From NCBI GenBank assembly GCA_002506535.1, contig DAXT01000004.1, positions 62,001 through 126,000 on the forward strand: a stretch of DNA of 64,000 bases, in the 5' to 3' direction. The position numbers and the translations under genes are program-made. The notes under the pieces were generated by a model, which did no database searches, was not told the origin of the DNA, and worked only from the letters and a program-made list of their open reading frames with translations. This DNA is from Methanothrix harundinacea (GTDB taxonomy: Archaea; Halobacteriota; Methanosarcinia; Methanotrichales; Methanotrichaceae). Of this stretch, positions 32,269-40,276 are shown in pieces. Each line of letters opens with the position of its first letter. Positions within the stretch are counted from its first letter, which is position 1.

Positions 32269-33486
32269 ATGAACCCCGAGACGGTGAAGTTCCTGCGGGC
32301 GAGGTTTCGGGAGTACTACCTTGAGGTCTCCCTGGAGGCGCCTCCCTCGATGGAACAGCGGGAGTGGGGGTTCATCCTCTTCGACGACATGCCTAAGTTC
32401 GTTATGCGTCGGCACAAGTCCTTCGCGAGGAGGTCGCAGCTCGTCGACTACATCCGAACAGCGGTCCCCGCCCACGTCTACCACTCCGCCGCCGTCTACG
32501 AGGCGCCGGCCGCCCCCACCATGAAGGAGAAGGGGTGGCTCGGCGCCGACCTCATCTTCGACCTCGACGCCGACCACCTTCGAAACGCCCCCCCCACCTA
32601 CAACGAGATGCTGGAGTTCGTCAAGGCCGAGACCTTCAAGCTCCTCGACTTCCTCACTGACGACTTTGGCTTTCCCGCCGAATCCGTCCAGGTCGTCTTC
32701 TCCGGCGGCAGGGGCTACCACATCCACGCGAGAGACCCCCGGGCCTTCGACCTTGAGAGCGGCGAGCGGCGCGAGATCGTCGACTACCTCACGGGGAGGG
32801 GGCTTGAGGTGGGACGGTTCATATCGGCGGCCAAGGCCGAAGGGGACTACGGCGTCGAGACCGCAGAGGTCATCCGGTGCGCCCCGGCGGGATCGCCGGG
32901 ATGGGGCAAGAGGGTCAACAGGTCGATGATCTCCTTCGTCGAGCAGATGAGGAGTCTCGAGGAGGAGGAGGCGGTGAAGATCCTCTCCTCCGTAGACGGG
33001 GTGGGAAAGAAGAACGCATCGAGATTTCGCCAGTCCCTCATGAGAGATGATATAATAGAGAGGATAAAAAATGGCGATAGCCTCGACCTCTTCCGGGGTA
33101 GCTCCATGGTCTGGAGGCCCCTCATCGAGGGGTACCTCGACGAGGTGGGGGTCAGCCTTGGCTTCTCCCGAAACTTCGAGAGCGGCGAGACCGACGAGCC
33201 GGTGACGACAGACGTCAAAAGGCTGATAAGGTTCCCCCTCAGCCTCCACGGGGGGACGGGCCTCCGGGTGACGCCCCTGACCATCTCGGGGCTCGACGCC
33301 TTCGACCCCCTCCGCGACGCCGTCGTCTTCGGCGACAGGCCCGTAGAGGTCTACCTCCGCGCGCCTTACTCCATCGAGATGAAAGGCGAGAGCTTCGACC
33401 TCGATGAGGGACCGGCGGTCGTCCCCCAATACGCCGCCGCCTTTCTCGCAGGCAGGAAGGTCGCGGAGGTCTGCGGAAAGCTTTAG
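32269..33486 (+). CDS. priS: DNA primase small (catalytic) subunit PriS
   Basis: 405 residues. Synthesises RNA/DNA primers with PriL. The catalytic Asp pair is in ADLIFDLDADHL, motif II is FSGGRGYHIH, and further conserved blocks are DYGVETAEVIRCAPAG and LIRFPLSLHGGTGLRV near the nucleotide-binding site. It begins a long run of replication and translation genes and is followed by the GINS gene, a conserved archaeal pairing. Confidence 0.97.
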   Translation: MNPETVKFLRARFREYYLEVSLEAPPSMEQREWGFILFDDMPKFVMRRHKSFARRSQLVDYIRTAVPAHVYHSAAVYEAPAAPTMKEKGWLGADLIFDLDADHLRNAPPTYNEMLEFVKAETFKLLDFLTDDFGFPAESVQVVFSGGRGYHIHARDPRAFDLESGERREIVDYLTGRGLEVGRFISAAKAEGDYGVETAEVIRCAPAGSPGWGKRVNRSMISFVEQMRSLEEEEAVKILSSVDGVGKKNASRFRQSLMRDDIIERIKNGDSLDLFRGSSMVWRPLIEGYLDEVGVSLGFSRNFESGETDEPVTTDVKRLIRFPLSLHGGTGLRVTPLTISGLDAFDPLRDAVVFGDRPVEVYLRAPYSIEMKGESFDLDEGPAVVPQYAAAFLAGRKVAEVCGKL

Positions 33487-33500
33487 ACCGATGAGATGAA

Positions 33501-33536
33501 CTAATACCCCTCTCTGATACCCCTCTCTGATACCCC
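33501..33536. repeat. Short tandem repeat, 13-bp unit
   Basis: Two exact copies of TCTCTGATACCCC (33511-33523 and 33524-33536), preceded by a partial copy (CTAATACCCC) and followed by TCTAAAAAAA. It fills most of the spacer between priS and the GINS gene. Confidence 0.75.
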
Positions 33537-33594
33537 TCTAAAAAAATCCTTATCCGAGATCTACCCGCGACCTGCAACCCCGACGGTGGCTTAT

Positions 33595-34179
33595 ATGAGC
33601 GATCTTGACCTGGTGAACCTCCTGCGAAAAGAGCGAAAGGCGGCGGAGCTATTGCCCCTGGAGCCCGCCTTCTACAGGAAGGTGGGCGAATATCTCGGCG
33701 AGCTGGAGCGAGATCGCACGGATGTGAGGGACCCCTACTCCGTCGAGGCCCAGATCGTTGAAGACGAACTGAAGGCCGCCCGGGGGTCCATAGGGAGGCT
33801 CATCGACCTGCGGATCAAGAAGATCACAAAAAAGGTCCAGCGGGCCGGCTCCGCCTCCAGGGACGTGGCCATAAAGGGGATGACCCCCGAGGAGGAGCGG
33901 ATATATAGAAATACCCTGACCGCCCTCACCGAGGGGAGGGAGGCGATCCTCGCCCAGGTGAACCGGGTTGAGGCCTCGACCACCGAAAGGGCTTTAACGC
34001 CCAAGAAGGGTATCACCCAGGAATACGCCCTCGTGATCTTGATGGAGAGCGTTCCGACCTTCGCGGGTGTTGATGGAAGGCGTTACTCCCTTAAGCGGGG
34101 AGATCTGGTGATGCTTCCGGCCTTACATGCCAAGAACTTATGTAATAAAAAATTAGCTCGCGAATGCAAGCAGGTGTGA
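33595..34179 (+). CDS. GINS complex subunit (Gins51-type)
   Basis: 194 residues of the archaeal GINS family. GINS joins MCM and the Cdc45/RecJ-like factor into the replicative helicase complex. The N-terminal helical A domain is LDLVNLLRKERKAAELLPLEPAFYRK-like, and the small B domain lies at the C-terminus (about 145-190: VPTFAGVDGRRYSLKRGDLVMLP), the order of the Gins51 type. ATG 33595 was chosen; a GTG three codons upstream is possible. The gene follows priS and precedes the L44e gene by 4 bp. Confidence 0.9.
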   Translation: MSDLDLVNLLRKERKAAELLPLEPAFYRKVGEYLGELERDRTDVRDPYSVEAQIVEDELKAARGSIGRLIDLRIKKITKKVQRAGSASRDVAIKGMTPEEERIYRNTLTALTEGREAILAQVNRVEASTTERALTPKKGITQEYALVILMESVPTFAGVDGRRYSLKRGDLVMLPALHAKNLCNKKLARECKQV

Positions 34180-34183
34180 TCCC

Positions 34184-34465
34184 ATGAAGATGCCAAAGGA
34201 GTTTAAAGCTCATTGTCCTTTCTGCAAAAAGCACACCACCCACGTAGTGGAGAGGGTGCGAAAGGGGAGGGCCACCTCGATGGCCCACATAGACAGGCAG
34301 AAGCGCCGAGCCCAGGGTATAGGAAACTCGGGGAAGTTCTCGAAGGTTCCGGGCGGCGACAAGCCCACCAAGCGAGTTAACATCAGGTACCGATGCCACG
34401 ACTGCAAGAAGGCCCACAACCGCAAGGGGTTCAAGGTCTCAAAGTTCGATCTGGTGGAGGGGTAG
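34184..34465 (+). CDS. rpl44e: Ribosomal protein L44e
   Basis: 93 residues, with the two zinc-binding Cys pairs of L44e (CPFCKKHT near 11 and YRCHDCKKAH near 70) and the conserved KRRAQGIGNSGKFSKVPGGD block that contacts the ribosomal E site. A component of the large subunit. It is tightly packed between the GINS and S27e genes. Confidence 0.97.
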   Translation: MKMPKEFKAHCPFCKKHTTHVVERVRKGRATSMAHIDRQKRRAQGIGNSGKFSKVPGGDKPTKRVNIRYRCHDCKKAHNRKGFKVSKFDLVEG

Positions 34466-34467
34466 CT

Positions 34468-34632
34468 CTGTCAAAATTTTTGAAAGTTAAATGCAACGAC
34501 TGCGAGAACGAGCAGGTGATCTTCGGCAACGCCGCCACCGTCGTTAAGTGCCTGGTTTGCGGAAGGACCATGGCCGAGCCGATGGGCGGAAAGGCGGAGA
34601 TCAAAACCCAGATATTAGAAGTGTTAGAGTGA
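34468..34632 (+). CDS. rps27e: Ribosomal protein S27e, apparent CTG start
   Basis: Small-subunit zinc protein. The sequence SKFLKVKCNDCENEQVIF...VVKCLVCGRTMAEPMGGKA is S27e with its four Cys. No ATG, GTG or TTG suits the start: the family begins at about the Ser before KFLKVKC. A CTG at 34468 lies 5-6 nt after GGTGGAGGGG, an ideal ribosome site, just after the L44e stop (34463-34465). A TTG at 34480 would remove four conserved residues and is too far from that site. CTG gives 54 residues. The stop overlaps the aIF2-alpha ATG. Confidence 0.9.
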   Translation: MSKFLKVKCNDCENEQVIFGNAATVVKCLVCGRTMAEPMGGKAEIKTQILEVLE

Positions 34633-35411
34633 TGAATATGCAGCGTGAGGGTTGGCCCGAACCCGGCGAGCTTGTGGTTTGCACCGTAGACCAGGTGGTG
34701 GACTTCGGCGCTTTCGTCATCATGGACGAGTACAAGGATAAGAGAGGCCTCATCCACATCTCTGAGGTGGCCAGCGGTTGGATAAAGTACATCCGAGATC
34801 ATGTCCGCGAAGGCCAGAAGATCGTCTGCAAGGTCCTCAACGTCGATCCGTCGAGGCACCACATCGACCTCTCTTTCAAAGACGTCAACGAGCACCAGAG
34901 GCGGGATAAGATCCAGGCGTGGAAGGCCGACCAGAAGGCCTGGAAGTGGCTCCAGATGGCCTATGAGGGAGATGAGGACCAGATGGCCAAGGTCGCGAGC
35001 ACCCTCGTCAAGGGGTACGACAGCCTCTATACGGCCCTGGAAGATGCGGCCGTCAGCGGGATCGACTCCCTCACCGAGGCGGGGCTCAGCGCCGAGGACG
35101 CCGGTAAGGTCCTGGCCATATCTCAGGAGAACGTCAAGATCCCCTCCGTCGAGATCACAGGTTACGTCGACCTCACCAGCTCCGCCCCCGACGGGGTGGA
35201 GCAGATCAAAAAGGCGCTGAAGAAGGCGTCCAAGACCAAGGAGGAGGAAGTCTCCCTGGAGGTGAGGTACGTCGGAGCCCCCCGCTACAGGATCCACGTC
35301 ACCGCCCCCGACTACAAGCTAGCTGAGGCGGAGCTGCGGAAGGCGGCCCAGGCCGCTATAAAGTTCATCGAGACCCATGGCGGCGAAGGGACTTTCCACA
35401 GGCAGACATGA
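34632..35411 (+). CDS. eif2a: Translation initiation factor aIF2 subunit alpha
   Basis: 259 residues. Part of the heterotrimer that brings initiator tRNA to the ribosome. The N-terminal S1 domain reads ELVVCTVDQVVDFGAFVIMDEYKDKRGLIHISEV; a helical domain follows (WQKADQKAW-like WKADQKAWKW), then the C-terminal alpha-beta domain. The ATG overlaps the S27e stop (TGATG); another ATG two codons later is also possible. The next gene, nop10, overlaps its stop. Confidence 0.96.
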   Translation: MNMQREGWPEPGELVVCTVDQVVDFGAFVIMDEYKDKRGLIHISEVASGWIKYIRDHVREGQKIVCKVLNVDPSRHHIDLSFKDVNEHQRRDKIQAWKADQKAWKWLQMAYEGDEDQMAKVASTLVKGYDSLYTALEDAAVSGIDSLTEAGLSAEDAGKVLAISQENVKIPSVEITGYVDLTSSAPDGVEQIKKALKKASKTKEEEVSLEVRYVGAPRYRIHVTAPDYKLAEAELRKAAQAAIKFIETHGGEGTFHRQT

Positions 35412-35569
35412 GGTCGAAGATAAAGAGGTGCAGGACCTGTGACCTGTACACCCTGAAGGACGACTGCCCCATCTGCGGCGCTCCCGCCGGCCAGACGAAG
35501 CCCCCCCGGTTCTCCCCCGAGGACCGCTACGGCAAGTACAGGCGGGCGATGCGCCAGGAGGCCCCATGA
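35408..35569 (+). CDS. nop10: Nop10, H/ACA sRNP protein
   Basis: 53 residues, overlapping the aIF2-alpha stop as ATGA at the start and the next gene at the end. It has the zinc motif CRTCDLYTLKDDCPICG and the basic tail PPRFSPEDRYGKYRRA of Nop10, which binds Cbf5 in the pseudouridine-forming H/ACA particle. The order aIF2-alpha, nop10, PAC2 is conserved in euryarchaea. Confidence 0.97.
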   Translation: MRSKIKRCRTCDLYTLKDDCPICGAPAGQTKPPRFSPEDRYGKYRRAMRQEAP

Positions 35570-36330
35570 GAGAGACTACCGTTCGCAAGATCAAGGAGCT
35601 GGACCTCAAGGATCCCATTCTTATCGAAGGGCTCCCCGGCGTCGGTCACGTCGGAAAGCTGGTGGCCGAACACCTCATCGAAGAGCTGAAGGCCGAGAAG
35701 GTGATAGAGGTCTATTCGCCTCACCTCCCCCCTCAGGTGATCGTCCTGGACGACGGGACGGTGAAGCAGGTCCGTAACGAGATCTACGCCTACCGTGGAA
35801 AGGATCGAGATCTTCTCCTTCTGGTGGGGGATTACCAGAGCGCCACCAACGAGGGGCACTACGAGCTCACCGGTGCCTTCCTCGACCTATGTGAGGAGTT
35901 CGGGGTCGTGAGGATCTACACCCTCGGCGGTTACGGCACCGGCCAGTTCGTTGAGAAGCCCCAGGTCCTGGGGGCGGCCAACAGCCTCGAGCTCGTGGAG
36001 GAGATGAAGGGATACGGGGTCGTCTTCCATGAGAACGAGCCCGGCGGGGGGATAGTCGGCGTCAGCGGCCTACTGGTGGGCCTTTCGAGGCTCCGGGATA
36101 TAGACGCCGTCTGTCTGATGGGGACGACCAGCGGCTACCTCGTCGACCCCAAGAGCGCCCAGGAGGTCCTCCGGATCTTATCCACAGCCCTCGATATCGA
36201 GGTGGATATGCAGGCGCTGGAGGAGAGGGCGAAGGAGATGGAGAGGATCGTAGGAAAGCTCCGGGAGATGGAGAAGGCCCATATGCCCTACGACACCAGC
36301 GGCGAAGAAGACCTCCGCTACATCGGATGA
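35566..36330 (+). CDS. PAC2-family protein (proteasome assembly chaperone-like)
   Basis: 254 residues of the PAC2 family: ILIEGLPGVGHVGKLVAEHLIEEL, LLLVGDYQS and IYTLGGYGTGQ are typical. Eukaryotic PAC2 helps assemble the 20S proteasome; for the archaeal proteins a similar role is only inferred. The C-terminal part is a helical segment (about 205-240). Its ATG overlaps the nop10 stop, which supports co-translation within the translation-gene operon. Confidence 0.9.
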   Translation: MRETTVRKIKELDLKDPILIEGLPGVGHVGKLVAEHLIEELKAEKVIEVYSPHLPPQVIVLDDGTVKQVRNEIYAYRGKDRDLLLLVGDYQSATNEGHYELTGAFLDLCEEFGVVRIYTLGGYGTGQFVEKPQVLGAANSLELVEEMKGYGVVFHENEPGGGIVGVSGLLVGLSRLRDIDAVCLMGTTSGYLVDPKSAQEVLRILSTALDIEVDMQALEERAKEMERIVGKLREMEKAHMPYDTSGEEDLRYIG

Positions 36331-36337
36331 TCGGATC

Positions 36338-37672
36338 ATGACCGAGGATCTCCGCGAGAGCGGCCGCCGTCTCCTCACCCTCGCCGAGAAGGCGGGGGCG
36401 GAAGAGGCCGAGGTCTTCGGCCTCGAGTCCAGATCTATCGACGTCGATCTGCGGAGAGATCGGGCAGAGATGGCCTCTGAGAGCCTCTCCCGGGGCCTGG
36501 GCCTGCGGGCCGTTGTTAAGGGGGCCGTCGGCTTCTCCAGCACCAGCGACCTCTCGAAGCTGGAGATGGTCGCCGAGAGCGCCATAAGGGCCGCCCGGGC
36601 CCGGGGCCCCGACCAGTGGTGGCGGTCCCTTCCGCATCCTCTGATGGCGGGGAGGGCCGAGGGGGTCCGCGATCCGGCGATAATTGGTATGGGGGTGGAA
36701 GACTGCCTCGACCTGGCGGCGACCCTCATCGATGGGGCGGCAGCGTCCGGTGGGGCGGAGCCGGTATCCGGTGGCGTTTCGGCCGTATGCGGCCGAGAGT
36801 TTGTTCTGAACTCAAACGGCCTCTTCCTTGAAGAGGAGGGGACGGTCTTCACCGCCTATCTCGAGACGGTGGCGAAGGGCGACGACGGCACCGTGGCAAC
36901 TGGATACGATTTTGCCAACTCCAGGTCCGCAATAAAAGACCTCTCGCAGCTGGGAAGATCTGCTTGCGACCTCGCCCGAAGGTCCGTCGGCGGGGTCCGG
37001 GGCGAGGACGGGACCGTCCAGGTACTCCTGGGGCCGATCGCCTTCGCCGACATCCTGGAGAACGCCTTCGTCCCCTCGGTATTCGCCGATCACGTCCAGA
37101 AGGGGAGGTCGTCCCTTGCAGGAAGGATCGGGGAGACGATAGCCGGAGAGGATATCTCCATCATCGACGACGGCCTCCTCCGGGGCGGGATGGCCACCTC
37201 CGGCTTCGACGGCGAGGGGGTCCCATCTCAGAGGACGCCTCTGGTAGAAGGGGGAGTTCTCCGGGCCTTCCTCTACGACACCTATTACGCCGGGAGGGAA
37301 GGGGGAGGGGCGACGAGCACCGGGAACGCCGACCGGCCGGGGTACGCCGGGATCCCCAGGATCGGGACGACGAACCTGGTCTTATCTTCAAAGAGCCCGG
37401 CTGACCTCCTGGCGGAGATGGAGAGGGGCTACCTCGTCACCGGGGTGATAGGCGCCCATACCGCAAACCCCGTCTCCGGCGACTTCTCCGTCGAGGCGAG
37501 GAACGTCTTTTCCGTCGAAGACGGCGTCTCTTCGAGACCGATCCGCTCCCTGATGCTGGCGGGAAACGTCTTCGATCTCCTGGGATCGATGGAGGCCGGG
37601 AGAGACCCCCGGATGGTGGGATCGGCGGTCGTCCCCACCGTCAGGGCAGAGATGAAGGTCGTCGGAAGTTGA
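36338..37672 (+). CDS. pmbA: TldE/PmbA-family protease subunit
   Basis: 444 residues. Member of the TldD/TldE family that degrades or matures peptides as a heterodimer. Recognisable are LGLRAVVKGAVGFSSTSDL (N-terminal domain), SIIDDGLLRGGMATSGFDGEG, GGVLRAFLYDTYYA and the C-terminal VTGVIGAHTANPVSGDFSVEA. The metal-binding HExxxH of TldD is absent, as expected for the TldE/PmbA partner. No tldD gene is in the window. It starts 8 nt after the PAC2-family gene. Confidence 0.93.
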   Translation: MTEDLRESGRRLLTLAEKAGAEEAEVFGLESRSIDVDLRRDRAEMASESLSRGLGLRAVVKGAVGFSSTSDLSKLEMVAESAIRAARARGPDQWWRSLPHPLMAGRAEGVRDPAIIGMGVEDCLDLAATLIDGAAASGGAEPVSGGVSAVCGREFVLNSNGLFLEEEGTVFTAYLETVAKGDDGTVATGYDFANSRSAIKDLSQLGRSACDLARRSVGGVRGEDGTVQVLLGPIAFADILENAFVPSVFADHVQKGRSSLAGRIGETIAGEDISIIDDGLLRGGMATSGFDGEGVPSQRTPLVEGGVLRAFLYDTYYAGREGGGATSTGNADRPGYAGIPRIGTTNLVLSSKSPADLLAEMERGYLVTGVIGAHTANPVSGDFSVEARNVFSVEDGVSSRPIRSLMLAGNVFDLLGSMEAGRDPRMVGSAVVPTVRAEMKVVGS

Positions 37673-37741
37673 AGGCAGATATCAGCAGCTTTGATATATA
37701 AATTATTTAAATAAAACTCGTGAATATCGAGGCGTTTATTC

Positions 37742-38596
37742 ATGATCATCGGTGGACCATCCTCCCAGCTCCTGGGGGCCAGGGTTGCAGCAGCTCTCAA
37801 TGAAGAGCTGGCTTTGTGCGAGTACAGCAGTTTTCCCGACGGCGAGGCCTATACCCAGGTCTCCTCCGACCTCGACGAGGAGATCGCCGTCGTATGCAGC
37901 ACCCCGTCGGACAGGGACATCATCCAGCTCCTCCAGATCCTGGACGTCCTCCGGGGGAGGAGGATCGACCTCGTCGTCCCCTACTTCGGGTACGCCCGCC
38001 AGGACAAGCAGTTTGCGCCCGGAGAGCCCCTATCGGCGAGGGCGATGGCCGTCGCCATCGACGCCTTCCTCGCGGAGGGGTCGAGGGTCTATACCGTCAA
38101 CATCCACGACCGGTCGGTCCTCAATAACTTCCGCCACCAGGCGACGGACCTGGACGCCGCCCCCATCCTGGCCGACGAGATAAGAACGATGGGCCTCCAC
38201 GATCCCGTCATCATATCCCCGGACAAGGGGGCGGTCCGGATGGCCAGGGTCGCCGCCGAGAGGATCGGGGTCGATTACGACTACCTTGAGAAGACGAGGC
38301 ACAGCGGGACCGTCGTCTCCATGGCCCCAAAGGAGATCGACGCCTCGGGAAGGGACGTCGTCATCCTCGACGATATGATCGCCACCGGCGGAACCATGGC
38401 CCAGGCGATATCGATCCTCAAGGCGAAAGGTGCGAGGAGGGTCTACCTCGGATCGGTCCATCCGGTCCTGACGGGGAGCGCCGTCCTGAAGTTGTGCAGG
38501 GCGGGGGTCGAGGCGATCATCGCCACCGACACCCTCGAAAAGGCGGTGAGCACCGTATCGGTGGCTGGGCTGATCGCCGAAGCCTTACGGTCCTGA
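37742..38596 (+). CDS. prs: Ribose-phosphate pyrophosphokinase
   Basis: 284 residues. Makes PRPP from ribose 5-phosphate and ATP for nucleotide, histidine and tryptophan synthesis. Features: FPDGEAYTQ, the ATP loop region YFGYARQDKQFAPGEPLSARA, and the PRPP-binding signature DVVILDDMIATGGTMAQA. The length is that of the short archaeal class. It has its own promoter: an AT-rich stretch with GATATATAAATTA lies about 45 nt upstream. Confidence 0.96.
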   Translation: MIIGGPSSQLLGARVAAALNEELALCEYSSFPDGEAYTQVSSDLDEEIAVVCSTPSDRDIIQLLQILDVLRGRRIDLVVPYFGYARQDKQFAPGEPLSARAMAVAIDAFLAEGSRVYTVNIHDRSVLNNFRHQATDLDAAPILADEIRTMGLHDPVIISPDKGAVRMARVAAERIGVDYDYLEKTRHSGTVVSMAPKEIDASGRDVVILDDMIATGGTMAQAISILKAKGARRVYLGSVHPVLTGSAVLKLCRAGVEAIIATDTLEKAVSTVSVAGLIAEALRS

Positions 38597-38622
38597 ACAG
38601 GCCATTCCCGGAGCCGCAGATA

Positions 38623-39039
38623 TCATCTCCTCCGTATGATCGAAAATGATGCCGAGGTCTTGGAGAGTACCCGGCCCTCGGCCGACTCCGCAGCCACCCG
38701 CCCCTCGGTGAAGGCGACCTGTCGCCCCCTCCTCGCGACCTTACCCGTCGAGAAGATCCTCCCTCTGGAGATACCCGAGAAGTAGGATGTAGTCTCGGAT
38801 ATCGTCGCGATCGTCTCCACCTCATCGAGGAGGGTGAAGAGGGCGAGGGCCATCGCCTCGTCGGCGAGGGCGGCGTATATCCCTCCCTGGAGCCAGCCAG
38901 CCCCGTTCAGCATATCGGGCCTGACCTCCATGGAGAGGGTCGCCTCTCCGCCGCCGAAGGATACGACCTCGATCCCCATGAGGCCGAAGAAGGGGTTTGC
39001 CTCGCGCCCCCGCTCCCTCAGATCTTTCAGGTAGCTCAT
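38623..39039 (-). CDS. Hotdog-fold thioesterase (PaaI-like)
   Basis: 138 residues from ATG 39039 (MSYLKDLRERG). The PaaI-type hotdog signature is GAGWLQGGIYAALADEAMALAL, followed by strands ending ISRGRIFSTGKVARRGRQVAFTEGRV. These enzymes hydrolyse acyl-CoA thioesters; the substrate here is unknown. It is convergent with prs, 26 bp apart, and divergent from aroC. Confidence 0.88.
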   Translation of the reverse strand: MSYLKDLRERGREANPFFGLMGIEVVSFGGGEATLSMEVRPDMLNGAGWLQGGIYAALADEAMALALFTLLDEVETIATISETTSYFSGISRGRIFSTGKVARRGRQVAFTEGRVAAESAEGRVLSKTSASFSIIRRR

Positions 39040-39150
39040 TTCTATCCTCTTACCGATAAAAACCGGTTTGTATAAGCCTTTTGGAAGGCGCTTCCATCCT
39101 GCCTCTCTGAAACCAAAAAGAGATATCTGTTTGGATTTAATGGTTCGATC

Positions 39151-40233
39151 ATGGCAGGGAACTCTTTCGGCACCGTCTTCAGGGTCACCACCTGGGGGGA
39201 GAGCCACGGCCGGGCGGTGGGGGCGGTCGTAGACGGATGCCCCGCGGGGCTCGACCTATCAGAGGAGGAGGTCCAGAGGGAGCTGGACCGGAGGCGGCCT
39301 GGTTACAGTACCGTCTCGACGGCGAGGCGGGAGGAGGACCGCGCGGATATCCTCAGCGGCCTCTTCGAGGGGAAGACGACCGGGACACCCATCTCGATCC
39401 TGGTATGGAACCGGGACGCCCAGTCGGGCGCCTACGACCTCCTGCGAAACAGGCCGAGGCCCGGCCACGCCGATTGGCCGTACCTGGCCCGGTACGGGAT
39501 CCGGGACCACCGGGGCGGGGGGAGATCCTCGGCGAGGGAGACGGTCGGGCGGGTTGCCGCCGGCGCCGTCGCAAAGACGCTCCTCGCCGGAGAGGGTATC
39601 GAGGTCGCGGGATACGTCCGGGAGCTGGGGGGGATCAGGGGAGAGCTTCAGGAGTCGTGGGATATATCCAGCCTCAGAGAGGAGGCGGAGAAGAACCCCG
39701 TCCGCTGCCCGGACCAGTTGGCTGCGAAGGAGATGATCCAGGCCGTCGAGGCGGCCCGCGGGGCGGGCGACAGCCTGGGGGGGGTCGCCGAGATCATCGC
39801 CGTCGGCGTCCCCCCGGGTCTTGGGGAGCCGGTCTTCGATAAGCTCGACGCCGATCTCGCCTCCGCCCTCATGGGGATCGGAGCGGTCAAGGCCGTAGAG
39901 ATCGGGGCCGGGGTCGAGGCGGCCCGGATGTGGGGTAGCGAGAGCAACGACCCCCTCCTCCCGGGGCTGAAGTTTGAGACGAACAACGCCGGCGGAATTT
40001 TGGGCGGGATATCGACGGGCTCCCCCATAATCTGCCGGATCTCAGTGAAGCCCACCCCCTCCATATCCATGCCCCAGAGGACGGTGGACCTCTCCACAGG
40101 GGAGGCGGCCGAGATCGAGATCAGAGGGAGGCACGACCCGACGATACCGCCCAGGATCGTCCCCGTCGCGGAGGCGATGGTCGCCCTCGTCCTCGCCGAC
40201 CACCTCCTGAGGCGAAGGATGGCGAGGGTCTGA
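39151..40233 (+). CDS. aroC: Chorismate synthase
   Basis: 360 residues. Converts EPSP to chorismate, the last common step in aromatic amino acid synthesis, using reduced FMN. Typical blocks: FRVTTWGESHGRAVGAVVDGCPAG, GRSSARETVGRVAAGAVAK and ETNNAGGILGGISTGSPI, then RHDPTIPPRIVPVAEAM at the end. It is 43 bp upstream of moeA on the same strand and the two may be co-transcribed. Confidence 0.97.
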   Translation: MAGNSFGTVFRVTTWGESHGRAVGAVVDGCPAGLDLSEEEVQRELDRRRPGYSTVSTARREEDRADILSGLFEGKTTGTPISILVWNRDAQSGAYDLLRNRPRPGHADWPYLARYGIRDHRGGGRSSARETVGRVAAGAVAKTLLAGEGIEVAGYVRELGGIRGELQESWDISSLREEAEKNPVRCPDQLAAKEMIQAVEAARGAGDSLGGVAEIIAVGVPPGLGEPVFDKLDADLASALMGIGAVKAVEIGAGVEAARMWGSESNDPLLPGLKFETNNAGGILGGISTGSPIICRISVKPTPSISMPQRTVDLSTGEAAEIEIRGRHDPTIPPRIVPVAEAMVALVLADHLLRRRMARV

Positions 40234-40276
40234 AGCCTGGCCAAATATTATATCGTCCAGAAAGGGACCGGTGACC

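Noticed and set aside
31618..33429. A 603-codon open frame on the minus strand opposite the nitrilase-family and primase genes
   Set aside because: It is a by-product of GC-rich codon use. The sequence is low in complexity, rich in Gly/Asp/Pro/Val, matches no family, and lies opposite two firmly identified genes.
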